From: Bordetella petrii
Lineage (GTDB): Bacteria > Pseudomonadota > Gammaproteobacteria > Burkholderiales > Burkholderiaceae_B
Length of the DNA stretch: 64,000 bases
Assembly (NCBI RefSeq): GCF_000067205.1
Contig: NC_010170.1
Span: 806,001 to 870,000, forward strand
Direction of reading: 5' to 3'
The translations under genes were made by a program, and so were the position numbers. The notes below the pieces were generated by a model. That model saw only the letters and a program-made list of their open reading frames with translations. It ran no database searches and was not told where the DNA came from. Shown here in pieces: positions 50,567 to 59,502 of the stretch. Within the stretch, counting starts at the first letter, position 1; every line of letters begins with the position of its first letter.

Positions 50567-51709
50567 TCAGTCGGCTCCCAGTTTCAGCGGGTCGGGCTGG
50601 CGCTTTTCGATGGCCCATTTCAGCAGCGCCGCGCAACGGTAGATGCCGTGAGCGAACTTGCCGTAGGGCAAGGTCAGGAACAGGGCCATGACCATGCCCA
50701 GGTGAATGGCCAGCAGCAGGCCCATGGCTGGCGTGTCGCGCAGGCCCAGCAGCAGCAGGCCGGTAAGGCTGACCAGGAACAGCAGCGCGATGAAGCCGCG
50801 GTCCATGGGGCGCTGCGCCGCGTCGCCCTGCAGGGGGTGGCGCTTCACGTTCAGCCACAGCAACCCGGCCGGACCGACCAGCAAGCCGATGCCGCCCACC
50901 GTGCCCAGCAGCACGGGCAGGCTGGTAACCGGGTAGGGCGCCTGCCAGCCGAAGGCATAGTGGTACAGCGTGGCCACGCAGGTGGCGGCAAAGCACAGCA
51001 TGAAGCCGTAGAACGTCAGGTGGTGGAAGCGCCGCCGGGCCAGGGTGAAGGCGTCGTCGGCGTTGTTGCAGCCCTTGCCGTGGCCGCCGTCCAGGTACCT
51101 GAGCCGCAGCGCGTCGTGGGTGGCCTCGGCCACCGCCGCGCCGCTGGCCGCGCCGGGCGACACGTCGCGCCAGAAGCGCGCCACGCCCACGCCCAGCGCC
51201 ACGATGGCAAACAGGAACACCAGACCGAACATCAGCGCCAGCGTGTTGTGGGGGAAGATGGCGTAGAAATTGCCGGCCAGCGGCTCATGCAGCAGCCCGC
51301 CGGCCATGGCGGCCGCCAGCACCAGGAACAGCGCCAGGGCGCCGGCCACCGCCAGGGACAGGGTCAGGCCGTTGCGCCGGTAAAGCTTGCCCAGCGCGGC
51401 CGGCCAGGCATAGTCGGTGTAGGTTTGCACCCGCACCTTGGCCATGGCTTGCGGCACATTGACGCTGAATTCGTGCGGTGGCGCGTACTGACAGGCGTGC
51501 AGGCAGGCGCCGCAGTTGTGGCACAGGTTGGCCAGGTAGTTGATGTCGGCCTTGCCGAATTCCAGGCGGCGCGTCATGGCCGGAAAGACGGCGCAGAAGC
51601 CTTCGCAATAACGGCACGCATTGCATATCTGCATGACGCGCGCCACTTCGGTTTCGTTGTTGCTCAGGACGCCGCGCGCCTGGCGGGTGAGTTCTTCAAG
51701 CTGCTTCAC
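50567..51709 (-). CDS. tcuB: Tricarballylate utilisation Fe-S membrane protein TcuB
   Basis: A 380-residue CitB/TcuB-type protein. The N-terminal part has two 4Fe-4S motifs: CNACRYCEGFC (Cys29, 32, 35, 39) and CHNCGACLHAC (Cys63, 66, 69, 73). At least six membrane helices follow. TcuB re-oxidises the FAD of TcuA, passing electrons to the quinone pool. The start is GTG at 51709, one base after the tcuA stop, so the two are coupled. The transporter gene tcuC is absent here. Confidence 0.92.
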   Translation of the reverse strand: MKQLEELTRQARGVLSNNETEVARVMQICNACRYCEGFCAVFPAMTRRLEFGKADINYLANLCHNCGACLHACQYAPPHEFSVNVPQAMAKVRVQTYTDYAWPAALGKLYRRNGLTLSLAVAGALALFLVLAAAMAGGLLHEPLAGNFYAIFPHNTLALMFGLVFLFAIVALGVGVARFWRDVSPGAASGAAVAEATHDALRLRYLDGGHGKGCNNADDAFTLARRRFHHLTFYGFMLCFAATCVATLYHYAFGWQAPYPVTSLPVLLGTVGGIGLLVGPAGLLWLNVKRHPLQGDAAQRPMDRGFIALLFLVSLTGLLLLGLRDTPAMGLLLAIHLGMVMALFLTLPYGKFAHGIYRCAALLKWAIEKRQPDPLKLGAD

Positions 51710-51710
51710 G

Positions 51711-53111
51711 TTATGCTCCCGTTGCCCGCTGGGCCAGCGCCGCCGCGGCGGCGCGCGTGCCGGCTATGCGGCCGAAGGCCGTGCCGATCGACATGCCGAC
51801 GCCGGCGGTATAGCCTTTGCCCAGCACGTTGCCGGCCATCATTTCGCCGGCCACGAACAGGTTGTCGCTGGGACGGTCGTTAAAGCGCACGGCGGCGGTG
51901 TCGTCCACCTTCAGCCCCAGGTAGGTGAAGGTAATGCCCGGCCGTAGCGCGTAGCCGTAGTAGGGCGGGGTGTCGATGGGGCGGGCCCAGTGGGTCTTGG
52001 CGGGTTGCACGCCTTCGGTGTGGCAGTCGTCGAGCGTGGTGTGGTCGAACGTGCCCACGCGGCAGGCCGCGTTGTAGCTGGACAGCGTCTGCATGAACCG
52101 GGCTTCGTCCAGGCCCAGCTTGCGCGCCAGTTCGGGCAGCGTGTCGGCCTGCACGCCGGGGAACACCGGGGGCATGAAGCGCCCCACGGCCTTGCTGTCG
52201 ATAATGGAATAGGCGATTTGCCCGGGCTGCATGGCGGTCAGGCGGCCCCAGATGGCGTAGCGCTTGGGCCAGAAGTCTTCGCCTTCGTCGTAGAAGCGGT
52301 CGGCTTCGCGGTTGACCACCACGCCCAGCGACACGCAATCGATGCGCGTGCAGATGCCGCCGTCGTACAGAGGCGCGCGCGCGTCGATAGCCACGCAGTG
52401 CGACTGCGACGGATCGCCGATGGTGTCGGCGCCGGCGTCGATCATGAACTTCAGCAGCACGCCGGTGTTAAAGCGCGTGCCGCGGATCAGGAAGTTGTCG
52501 GCGGGCCATTCGCCGCGCTCGTTCTGGCCCCAGGCCTCGCGCAGCCATTCACGGTTGGACTCGAAGCCGCCGGCGGCCAGCACACAGGTGCGGGCGGTGT
52601 AGCGCTCGCCGCCCGCGCGCGCCGCCACAAAGCGGCCGTTGTCGAGTTCCAGCGAATCGACCAGGGTGTCGTAGCGGATTTGCACGCCCAGCGCTTCGGC
52701 GCTGCGATAGTAGGCGTTGACCAGCGCCTTGCCGCCGCCCATGAAGAAGGCGTTGGTGCGCGCCACGTGCAGCGCGCCGGACAGTGGCGGCTGGAAATTC
52801 ACGCCATGCTTGCGCATCCAGTCGCGACAGGTGGACGATTCGCGGATTACTAGCCGCGCCAGGTGTTCGTTGGTGATGCCGCCCGTGACCTTGAGCAGGT
52901 CTTGCCAGTATTCCTCTTCGGGGTAGGCTTCCACCAGCACGTCTTGCGGCGCGTCGTGCATGCAGCGCAGGTTGCGCGTGTGTTGTGAATTGCCGCCGCG
53001 CCATTCGCGGGGCGCGGCTTCCAGCAGCAACACGCTGGCGCCCGCCTCGCGCGCCATCAGGGCCGCGCACAGCGCCGCGTTGCCGCCGCCGATTACCAAT
53101 ACGTCGATCAT
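51711..53111 (-). CDS. tcuA: FAD-dependent tricarballylate dehydrogenase TcuA
   Basis: A 466-residue flavoprotein of the fumarate reductase/succinate dehydrogenase family. MIDVLVIGGGNAALCAALMA is the FAD-binding motif and GGNSQHTRNLRCMHDAP the TcuA-specific follow-up; GEMMAGNVLGKGYTAGVGMS lies at the C-terminus. It oxidises tricarballylate to cis-aconitate, which enters the TCA cycle. The ATG at 53111 starts exactly at the flavin motif; an open frame extends to 53168. It is flanked by tcuB downstream and tcuR upstream on the same strand. Confidence 0.93.
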   Translation of the reverse strand: MIDVLVIGGGNAALCAALMAREAGASVLLLEAAPREWRGGNSQHTRNLRCMHDAPQDVLVEAYPEEEYWQDLLKVTGGITNEHLARLVIRESSTCRDWMRKHGVNFQPPLSGALHVARTNAFFMGGGKALVNAYYRSAEALGVQIRYDTLVDSLELDNGRFVAARAGGERYTARTCVLAAGGFESNREWLREAWGQNERGEWPADNFLIRGTRFNTGVLLKFMIDAGADTIGDPSQSHCVAIDARAPLYDGGICTRIDCVSLGVVVNREADRFYDEGEDFWPKRYAIWGRLTAMQPGQIAYSIIDSKAVGRFMPPVFPGVQADTLPELARKLGLDEARFMQTLSSYNAACRVGTFDHTTLDDCHTEGVQPAKTHWARPIDTPPYYGYALRPGITFTYLGLKVDDTAAVRFNDRPSDNLFVAGEMMAGNVLGKGYTAGVGMSIGTAFGRIAGTRAAAAALAQRATGA

Positions 53112-53189
53112 TGGGAAAGTTCCTGAAGTCAGCGCATGACTATAGGGCGCGGGGGCCGCGCCCGCCACGCCGGGATCGTCAATGGCTGT

Positions 53190-54116
53190 TCACGGTTTGT
53201 GAAGACTGGCACCGGGCCAGGCGCCCGAATGAACCAGTTCGCTGGCGGTGCGCGCCAGCAGCACGCGCGCCGCCAGCGCAGCGGGCGACAGTTCGTCGTC
53301 GGACAGGCTGACCAGCAGGTTGTGGCGCCTGAGATGGCGGTCGGAAATCAGCCGCAGCGCCAGGGGCTCGCCCTGCAGGCGGACCGTGGCCGCGCCGGGC
53401 TGGATGGTGGCGCCGAAGCCGTTGCGCACCAGGTCCATCAGCACGTCGAGCCCATCGATCTCGGCCACCAGGTTGGGCTCGACGCGCACCCGGCTGAAGC
53501 CGGCATTGACCAGCGAGCGCAGCCCATGGGCGATGCCGGGCAGCAGGTAAGGCAGGCCGCCGACGTCGCGCAGCCGCACCGGGCCCTCCGGCGGCAGGCC
53601 CGGCAGGTCGGGGCGGGCGATCAGGAACAGGCGTTCGTCGATCAGGGGCAGCACGCTCCAGCGGCGCGCCGCCTCGGCCTGGAAGACGATGGCCAGGTCG
53701 AGCTGGCGGGCGTTGAGCATGCTGGTCAGGTAGCCCGACAGGGTCTCGACCAGGCGCACGCGCACGTCGGGGTAGCGTTCGCGCATGGCGCGCATGAAAG
53801 GCAGGGCCAGTACCGAGGCCGTGGTGGCCGGCAGGCCGATGCTGACTTGTCCGGTCAGGCGCGATTCTTTGGCGGCCTGGGCCGCGCCGTCGGCATGGCG
53901 CAAGGCCAGCTGGGCCTGCCGCAGGAAGGCCAGGCCCGCGTCGGTGGGCATTACGCCGGTGGAGGTGCGCGTCAGCAGCCGGGTGGACAGCTCGCTTTCC
54001 AGGCGGCTGATCTGCTGGCTGAGCGCCGACGTGACCATGCCCAGTTCGGCGGCGGCGCGGCCCATGCTGCCCGATTCGGCCACCTTGACGAAGTACCTGA
54101 GCTGGCGCAGTTCCAT
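53190..54116 (-). CDS. tcuR: LysR-family regulator TcuR
   Basis: A 308-residue LysR regulator (MELRQLRYFVKVAESGSMGR, LGMVTSALSQQISRLESELS). Its place 78 bases upstream of tcuA on the same strand, and the order tcuR-tcuA-tcuB, match the known tricarballylate cluster, in which TcuR activates expression with tricarballylate as ligand. The name rests on this context; the sequence alone only shows a LysR protein. It starts 9 bases after a convergent-free boundary with the ygjP-like gene. Confidence 0.82.
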   Translation of the reverse strand: MELRQLRYFVKVAESGSMGRAAAELGMVTSALSQQISRLESELSTRLLTRTSTGVMPTDAGLAFLRQAQLALRHADGAAQAAKESRLTGQVSIGLPATTASVLALPFMRAMRERYPDVRVRLVETLSGYLTSMLNARQLDLAIVFQAEAARRWSVLPLIDERLFLIARPDLPGLPPEGPVRLRDVGGLPYLLPGIAHGLRSLVNAGFSRVRVEPNLVAEIDGLDVLMDLVRNGFGATIQPGAATVRLQGEPLALRLISDRHLRRHNLLVSLSDDELSPAALAARVLLARTASELVHSGAWPGASLHKP

Positions 54117-54125
54117 GGGCGGCGC

Positions 54126-55019
54126 CTAGAACTGCGGCAGGCTGGCCGGATCGTGCCGCCGCAGCACGTTCTTGGCCTCTTCGAAGTCGGGCAGGATGTT
54201 GCCGACCTCGGCCCAGAAGTCGCGGCTGTGGTTCATTTCGCGCAGGTGCGCCAGCTCGTGGGCGATGACGTAGTCGATGATGGCGGGCGCGAAGTGGATC
54301 AGGCGCCAGTTCAGCATGATGTTGCCGTCGCTGGTGCACGAGCCCCAACGCGTGGCCGCCGACGACAGCCGCCAGCGGCGGATTTTCAGGCCGCTGATCT
54401 GCAGGAAATGCGCCAGGCGGGCGCCGAACAGCGTGCCGGCGCGCTGCTGCAGCCAGGCCTGGGCGGCATCGCGGATGCGCGAGGCGTCGGCGTCGGCGGG
54501 CAGCGCCAGCCACAGGGTGTCGCCGTCGTTGGGCGCATCGGCGTCGCCCGACAGGCGCGCCTGGCGCGACTCGGCGCCCACCCCCAGCACGATGCGCTTG
54601 CCCAGGTAGGGCAGTTCGCCGCCGGCCTGCCAGCGGGTCTGGGCCAGGGCCAGTTGTTCTTTGCGGGCCTGCCAGTCGCGCAGCTTGGCGAGGATCCAGC
54701 GAGATTTTTCGCGCACCGCGTCGTCGATTTGCGCCAGCGTGACCCAGTTGGGCGCGGTGACGCGCAGGCCGTCGTCGGCCACGACGAAGCCGATGCTGCG
54801 TCGGCGGGAGCGCAGCAGCACGAAGCCGATGGCCTGTTGTTCGGTGACGACCTCGCGCCAGCGGGCGCCTGGCGGCAGCGGATCGGGCCGCGGCGTGGCG
54901 ACGGTGGCGGCAGGAGCGGAAGCGGGCGGCGGCGTCAGCAGGGGGGCGGCCTCGGGCGCGCGGGGCGCCGGGGCAGCGGGTTCGGCGAACAAAAGCTCAA
55001 GCTGGCCGTTGCTGGGCAT
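54126..55019 (-). CDS. YgjP-like M48-type metallopeptidase
   Basis: A 297-residue predicted zinc metallopeptidase of the YgjP/DUF45 family. The motif HELAHLREMNHSRDFWAEVG carries HExxH plus a third His ligand, and SSAATRWGSCTSDGNIMLNW is the other family hallmark. An unusual Pro/Ala-rich N-terminal extension of about 40 residues (PAAPAPRAPEAAPLLTPPPA) precedes the core. The substrate is not known. The ATG at 55019 overlaps the plsC end by 23 bases, so the genes are coupled. Confidence 0.85.
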   Translation of the reverse strand: MPSNGQLELLFAEPAAPAPRAPEAAPLLTPPPASAPAATVATPRPDPLPPGARWREVVTEQQAIGFVLLRSRRRSIGFVVADDGLRVTAPNWVTLAQIDDAVREKSRWILAKLRDWQARKEQLALAQTRWQAGGELPYLGKRIVLGVGAESRQARLSGDADAPNDGDTLWLALPADADASRIRDAAQAWLQQRAGTLFGARLAHFLQISGLKIRRWRLSSAATRWGSCTSDGNIMLNWRLIHFAPAIIDYVIAHELAHLREMNHSRDFWAEVGNILPDFEEAKNVLRRHDPASLPQF

Positions 55020-55734
55020 ACCTTTCGGGATTGAGTTGGCGCATTTCCCCTTCGATCCAGTCCTGTACCTTGGCGTTGAGCTCGTCGGGGGAGATTCCCT
55101 GCGATTCTATCGCGGGCCCGATGGACACGGTGATCATGCCGGGCCGCTTCACGAACGCATTGCGGCGCCAGCATTCGCCAGCGTTGTGGGCTACCGGGAT
55201 GACCACCGCGCCGGTGCGCGAGGCCAGCAGCGCGCCGCCCATTTTGAAGCGCGCGGTCTTGCCGGGGGCTACCCGCGTGCCTTCGGGAAACAGCAGCGGC
55301 CAGCGGCCTTCTTCGAGCCGCACCTTGCCCTGGCGGATGACCTGCTCGAAGGCGTCGCGGCCCTTGGAGCGGTCGATGGGAATCATGCGCAGCAGCGCCA
55401 GGCCCCAGCCGAAGAACGGCAGCATGTGCAGTTCTTTCTTGTACACGTAGCAGACTTCGCGCGGCATGTGGGCCGGGAAGAACAGGGTTTCCCAGGCCGA
55501 CTGGTGCTTGGACAGCAGGATGCAGCCGCCGTCGGGCAGGTTTTCCGCGCCCTTGATCTGCCAGCGGATGCCGCAGAACACCCGCGCGCCCCAGATAGCC
55601 AGGCGCGGCCAGCCCACCGTAAGCTTGTAGCGCCAGTGCAGCGGCAGCGGGGCCCAGAGAATACAGGCGATGGCGTACGGAATCACCGTAACCACCAGGA
55701 ACACCATATACAGCAGCGAGCGTAGCCAGGCCAT
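54997..55734 (-). CDS. plsC: 1-acyl-sn-glycerol-3-phosphate acyltransferase
   Basis: A 245-residue membrane-bound acyltransferase with an N-terminal helix (LLYMVFLVVTVIPYAIACIL). The catalytic block is KHQSAWE (His77), where the usual HX4D aspartate is a glutamate (Glu82), a form common in betaproteobacterial PlsC-like proteins. FPEGTR (149-154) is the glycerol-phosphate motif. It makes phosphatidic acid from lysophosphatidic acid. It lies between gmhB (3-base gap) and the ygjP-like gene. Confidence 0.9.
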   Translation of the reverse strand: MAWLRSLLYMVFLVVTVIPYAIACILWAPLPLHWRYKLTVGWPRLAIWGARVFCGIRWQIKGAENLPDGGCILLSKHQSAWETLFFPAHMPREVCYVYKKELHMLPFFGWGLALLRMIPIDRSKGRDAFEQVIRQGKVRLEEGRWPLLFPEGTRVAPGKTARFKMGGALLASRTGAVVIPVAHNAGECWRRNAFVKRPGMITVSIGPAIESQGISPDELNAKVQDWIEGEMRQLNPERYAQQRPA

Positions 55735-55737
55735 GGG

Positions 55738-56274
55738 TCAGGCTTCCTGCAACAGGGCGTCGGCCACGGCCGACAGGTCGCGGGCAACGCGCGTGCCGGG
55801 GGGCAGCTCGCCCTGGCGGGTCTTGCCGCCGTTGCCGGTCAGCACCAGCCAGGGCGTGCAGCCGACGGCGGCGGCCGCCTGCAGATCGCGCAGCGAGTCA
55901 CCCACGGCGGGCACGCCGGCCAGATCGATGTCGTAGCGGCGGGCGATGTCGTGGTACATGCCCGGCAGCGGCTTGCGGCAGGCGCAGCCGTCGTCGGGGC
56001 CGTGCGGGCACAGGAAAATGGCGTCGACGGCGCCGCCGGCCTGGGCCAGTTCGCGGTGCAGCTTGGCATGAATGGCATTGAGCGTGGCCATGTCGAACAG
56101 GCCGCGCGCCACGCCCGACTGGTTGCTGGCCACCACCACCGTATAGCCGGCCTGCGACAGCCGGGCGATGGCAGCCAGGCTGCCCGGCAGGGCGATCCAT
56201 TCATCGGGGCTTTTGACGAAGGCGTCGCTGTCCTGGTTGATGACGCCGTCGCGGTCGAGGACGATGAGCTTCAC
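55738..56274 (-). CDS. gmhB: D-glycero-beta-D-manno-heptose 1,7-bisphosphate phosphatase
   Basis: A 178-residue HAD phosphatase. VLDRDGVINQD supplies the two catalytic aspartates (Asp7, Asp9), and CPHGPDDGCACRKPLPGMYH the zinc-binding Cys/His cluster specific to GmhB. It removes the C7 phosphate in ADP-heptose synthesis for LPS inner core. The start is GTG at 56274, overlapping the glyS stop by 4 bases. The order glyQ-glyS-gmhB-plsC is conserved in betaproteobacteria. Confidence 0.93.
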   Translation of the reverse strand: MKLIVLDRDGVINQDSDAFVKSPDEWIALPGSLAAIARLSQAGYTVVVASNQSGVARGLFDMATLNAIHAKLHRELAQAGGAVDAIFLCPHGPDDGCACRKPLPGMYHDIARRYDIDLAGVPAVGDSLRDLQAAAAVGCTPWLVLTGNGGKTRQGELPPGTRVARDLSAVADALLQEA

Positions 56275-58409
56275 TGTGCCAACCTGGAAATATCGGCCAC
56301 CTGGTTCATCATGCCGTGCAACTGCGCCAGCAGCGCCAGCCGGTTGGCGCGCACGGCCGGATCGTCGGCCATGACCATGACGTCGGCGAAGAACGCATCG
56401 ACCGGCTCGCGCGCCTGGGCCAGCGTGCTGAGGCTGCCGGCGAAGTCGCCGGCCTGCAGCTGGGCCTCGGCCTGCGGGCGCAGCGCCGCGACCGCGGCGG
56501 CCAGCGCCTGTTCGGCGGGTTCGGCCAGGCGGCTGGCATCGACGGCGCCGATGTCGCCTTCGGCCTTCTTGAGCAGGTTGCCTATGCGCTTATTGGCGGC
56601 GGCCAGGCTGGCGGCTTCGGGCAGTTGGCCGAACGCCGTCACGGCCCGCACGCGCGCGGCGGCCTGGTGCAGCGGCGGGGCCAGCGCGATCACGGCGTCG
56701 ACGGCATTGCGGTCGAACTCGGCGGCCAGTTGGTTGCGATAGCGTTCGTAGATGAAGGCGCGCACCTCGGGCACGGTGGCGGTCGCGATCTTGCCTGCGG
56801 GGAAGGTGCCCGCGGCCAGTTCCAGCAGGCCGTCGAGCGACAGCGGGCCGTTGGCGCTGGCAGCCAGCAGGCCGCCGGCAGCCAGTTGCTCGAAGGCGCT
56901 GATCAGGCCCAGCGCGGCGCGGCGCAGGCCGAACGGGTCGCGCTCGCCGGTGGGCGCCAAGCCGATGCCCCAGATGCCCACCAGGGTTTCGGCGCGTTCG
57001 GCGATGAACAGCACGGCCGCGGTCAGCGAGTCGGCGGTGACCGGGGCGTCGAGCCGGATGCGGTATTGCTCGCGCAGCGCCCGCACCACGTCGCCGGGCT
57101 CGCCGTCGCCGGCCGCGTAGTAGGCGCCCATGATGCCTTGCAGCTCGGGGAATTCGCCCACCATGTTGGTGCCCAGGTCGGCCTTGGCCAGCAGGGCCGC
57201 GCGATCGGCGGCCGCGGCGTCGCCGCCCAGCAGGCCGGCCACGCCGCGCGCGATGGCGCGCACGCGTTCGACGCGCTCGAGCTGGGTGCCCAGCTTGTTG
57301 TGGTAGACGATGCTGCCCAGCTGCTGCACGCGGGCGGCCAGCGGGGTCTTGCGGTCGGTGTCGAAGAAGAACTGGGCGTCGGCCAGGCGCGGGCGCACCA
57401 CGCGCTGATTGCCTTCGACGATGTTGACCGGGTCGTCGGTGTGCATGTTGCTGACGATCAGGAAGCGGTGCGTCAGCTTGCCGGAGGCCGGGTCGAACAG
57501 CGGGAAGTACTTCTGGTTCAGCCGCATGGTGAGAATCAGGCATTCCTGCGGCACTTGCAGGAACTGCTCGTCGAACTGGCCCACGTACACCGTGGGGTGT
57601 TCGACCAGGGCGGTGACTTCGTCCAGCAGTGCGGCCACTTCGGGGTCGGTGCCCAGGGTGGCGCCCAGGCGCGCGGCATGCGCCTGCAGCTGGCTGTCGA
57701 TTTCGGCGCGGCGCGCCTCGAACGAGGCCACCACGCGGCCCTGTTCGGCCAGCACGGTTTCATAGGCGTCGGCGTCGGCCACGTCGACCGGCGCATCCGC
57801 CATGAAGCGGTGTCCCAGGGTGCGGCGGCCGGCCGACAGGCCCAGCGCCGACACCGACACCACGTCGGCGCCATGCAGGGCGACCAGGCCATGCGCGGGG
57901 CGCACGAATTTCACGGTGGTGACGCCGTCGGCCAACTGGTAGCGCATGACCTTGGGAATGGGCAGGCCGTCGATGGCGGCGAGCAGGCCTTCTTGCAGCC
58001 CGTCGGCCAGCTTGGCGCCCGGAGCGGTGCCGCGCGCGACCAGGTAGTCTTGCTTGCCGTCGGATTCGCGCGCCAGGCTGGCGGGGGCGATGCCTTCCAA
58101 GCCCTTGGCGGCCAGCTTTTTCAGCAGGGCGGGCGTGGCGTTGCCGTCGGCGTCCAGGCCCACTTTCACGGGCATGAGTTTCTCGGCGTAGTCCTGGTCG
58201 GGAGCCTGCTCGCGCACCTGCGACAGGCGCACCGCCAGGCGGCGCGGCGTGGCGAAGGCGGTGGCCTGGCAGCCATCGGCCAGCAGGCCATGCTTGTGCA
58301 GCGTGGCGCGCACGCCTTCAGCGAAGGCCTGGCCCAGCTTTTGCAGGGCCTTGGGAGGAAGTTCTTCGGTCAGCAGTTCGACCAGCAGGGGGCGGGTGTT
58401 CGTTGTCAT
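56271..58409 (-). CDS. glyS: Glycine-tRNA ligase beta subunit
   Basis: A 712-residue GlyS of typical length. The N-terminal LLVELLTEELPPKALQKLGQ and the middle segments LGHRFMADAPV and DAQFFFDTDRKTPLAARVQQ are diagnostic; the C-terminal part is the anticodon-binding DALR-type domain. With GlyQ it forms the alpha2beta2 enzyme that charges tRNA-Gly. Its ATG immediately follows the glyQ stop with no gap, consistent with translational coupling and equal subunit synthesis. Confidence 0.96.
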   Translation of the reverse strand: MTTNTRPLLVELLTEELPPKALQKLGQAFAEGVRATLHKHGLLADGCQATAFATPRRLAVRLSQVREQAPDQDYAEKLMPVKVGLDADGNATPALLKKLAAKGLEGIAPASLARESDGKQDYLVARGTAPGAKLADGLQEGLLAAIDGLPIPKVMRYQLADGVTTVKFVRPAHGLVALHGADVVSVSALGLSAGRRTLGHRFMADAPVDVADADAYETVLAEQGRVVASFEARRAEIDSQLQAHAARLGATLGTDPEVAALLDEVTALVEHPTVYVGQFDEQFLQVPQECLILTMRLNQKYFPLFDPASGKLTHRFLIVSNMHTDDPVNIVEGNQRVVRPRLADAQFFFDTDRKTPLAARVQQLGSIVYHNKLGTQLERVERVRAIARGVAGLLGGDAAAADRAALLAKADLGTNMVGEFPELQGIMGAYYAAGDGEPGDVVRALREQYRIRLDAPVTADSLTAAVLFIAERAETLVGIWGIGLAPTGERDPFGLRRAALGLISAFEQLAAGGLLAASANGPLSLDGLLELAAGTFPAGKIATATVPEVRAFIYERYRNQLAAEFDRNAVDAVIALAPPLHQAAARVRAVTAFGQLPEAASLAAANKRIGNLLKKAEGDIGAVDASRLAEPAEQALAAAVAALRPQAEAQLQAGDFAGSLSTLAQAREPVDAFFADVMVMADDPAVRANRLALLAQLHGMMNQVADISRLAQ

Positions 58410-59318
58410 TCAGGCAGCCTCCCCGGCGCGGCGTCCGGTCAGCATGGGGAAGCCCAGTCGTTCACGGGAATCGTAGTAGGCCTGCGCCACGGCGCGCGAC
58501 AAGTTGCGGATGCGGCCGATGTAGGCGGCGCGCTCGGTGACGCTGATGGCGCCGCGCGCGTCGAGCAGGTTGAAGGTGTGGGCGGCTTTCAGCGTGGCCT
58601 CGTAGGCGGGCAGCGCCAGGGGCACGTCCATCAGGCGCTTGGCTTCGGTTTCGTAGTCGTTGAAGTGCGCGAAAAGCATGTCGGCCGAGGCGTGTTCGAA
58701 GTTATAGGTGGACTGTTCGACTTCGTTCTGGTGGAACACGTCGCGGTACAGCACGCGGTTGCCGTGCGCGCCTTCGGTCCAGACCAGGTCGTACACGCTT
58801 TCCACGCCCTGCAGGTACATGGCCAGGCGTTCCAGGCCGTAGGTGATTTCGCCGGTGGTGGGCGTGCAGTCGAGCCCGCCCACCTGCTGGAAGTAGGTGA
58901 ACTGGGTGACTTCCATGCCGTTGAGCCAGACTTCCCAGCCCAGGCCCCACGCGCCCAGCGTGGGGTTTTCCCAGTCGTCTTCGACGAAGCGGATGTCGTG
59001 CCGGGTGGGATCGATGCCCAGCGCCTTGAGGGAACCGATGTACAGGTCGAGGATTTCGGGGGGCGCCGGCTTCAGCACGACCTGGTACTGGTAATAGTGC
59101 TGCAGGCGGTTGGGGTTTTCGCCGTAGCGGCCGTCTTTGGGCCGGCGCGAGGGCTGCACGTAGGCCGCGCGCCAGGGCTCGGGCCCGATGGCGCGCAGGA
59201 AGGTGGCCGTATGCGAGGTGCCGGCGCCGACTTCCATGTCGTATGGCTGCAGCAGGGCGCAGCCCTGCTTGTCCCAGTAGTCCTGGAGCGTAAGGATGAT
59301 TTGCTGAAAAGTGAGCAT
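58410..59318 (-). CDS. glyQ: Glycine-tRNA ligase alpha subunit
   Basis: A 302-residue GlyQ. MLTFQQIILTLQDYWDKQGC is the usual N-terminus, and EVGAGTSHTATFLRAIGPEP with RRPKDGRYGENPNRLQHYYQ are class II synthetase motifs for the active site. The ATG at 59318 is chosen; an open frame to 59396 adds an unrelated tail. It is the first gene of a five-gene minus-strand run (glyQ, glyS, gmhB, plsC, ygjP-like). Confidence 0.96.
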   Translation of the reverse strand: MLTFQQIILTLQDYWDKQGCALLQPYDMEVGAGTSHTATFLRAIGPEPWRAAYVQPSRRPKDGRYGENPNRLQHYYQYQVVLKPAPPEILDLYIGSLKALGIDPTRHDIRFVEDDWENPTLGAWGLGWEVWLNGMEVTQFTYFQQVGGLDCTPTTGEITYGLERLAMYLQGVESVYDLVWTEGAHGNRVLYRDVFHQNEVEQSTYNFEHASADMLFAHFNDYETEAKRLMDVPLALPAYEATLKAAHTFNLLDARGAISVTERAAYIGRIRNLSRAVAQAYYDSRERLGFPMLTGRRAGEAA

Positions 59319-59502
59319 AGGATTCTTGGAATTCGGAACGCCGTGCGGGAAGTCCGCGCGGGCGGGTCCGGCCGCCTGGCGCGGGAAACCGGCCATTTTA
59401 ACTGGCCCGGGGCGCGGCGGGGGCAGGCCGGGCGGCCAGACCCTGCGCGGCGCCGCCGCCGAGCCGCTGCGCTACGATGATTACTTTGGCCGCCAGCCCC
59501 GC

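Noticed and set aside
56316..59480. 1054-codon + strand ORF opposite glyS and glyQ
   Set aside because: It is an antisense shadow of two clearly recognisable genes in GC-rich DNA, very rich in Gly, Ala, Gln and His, with no domain match.
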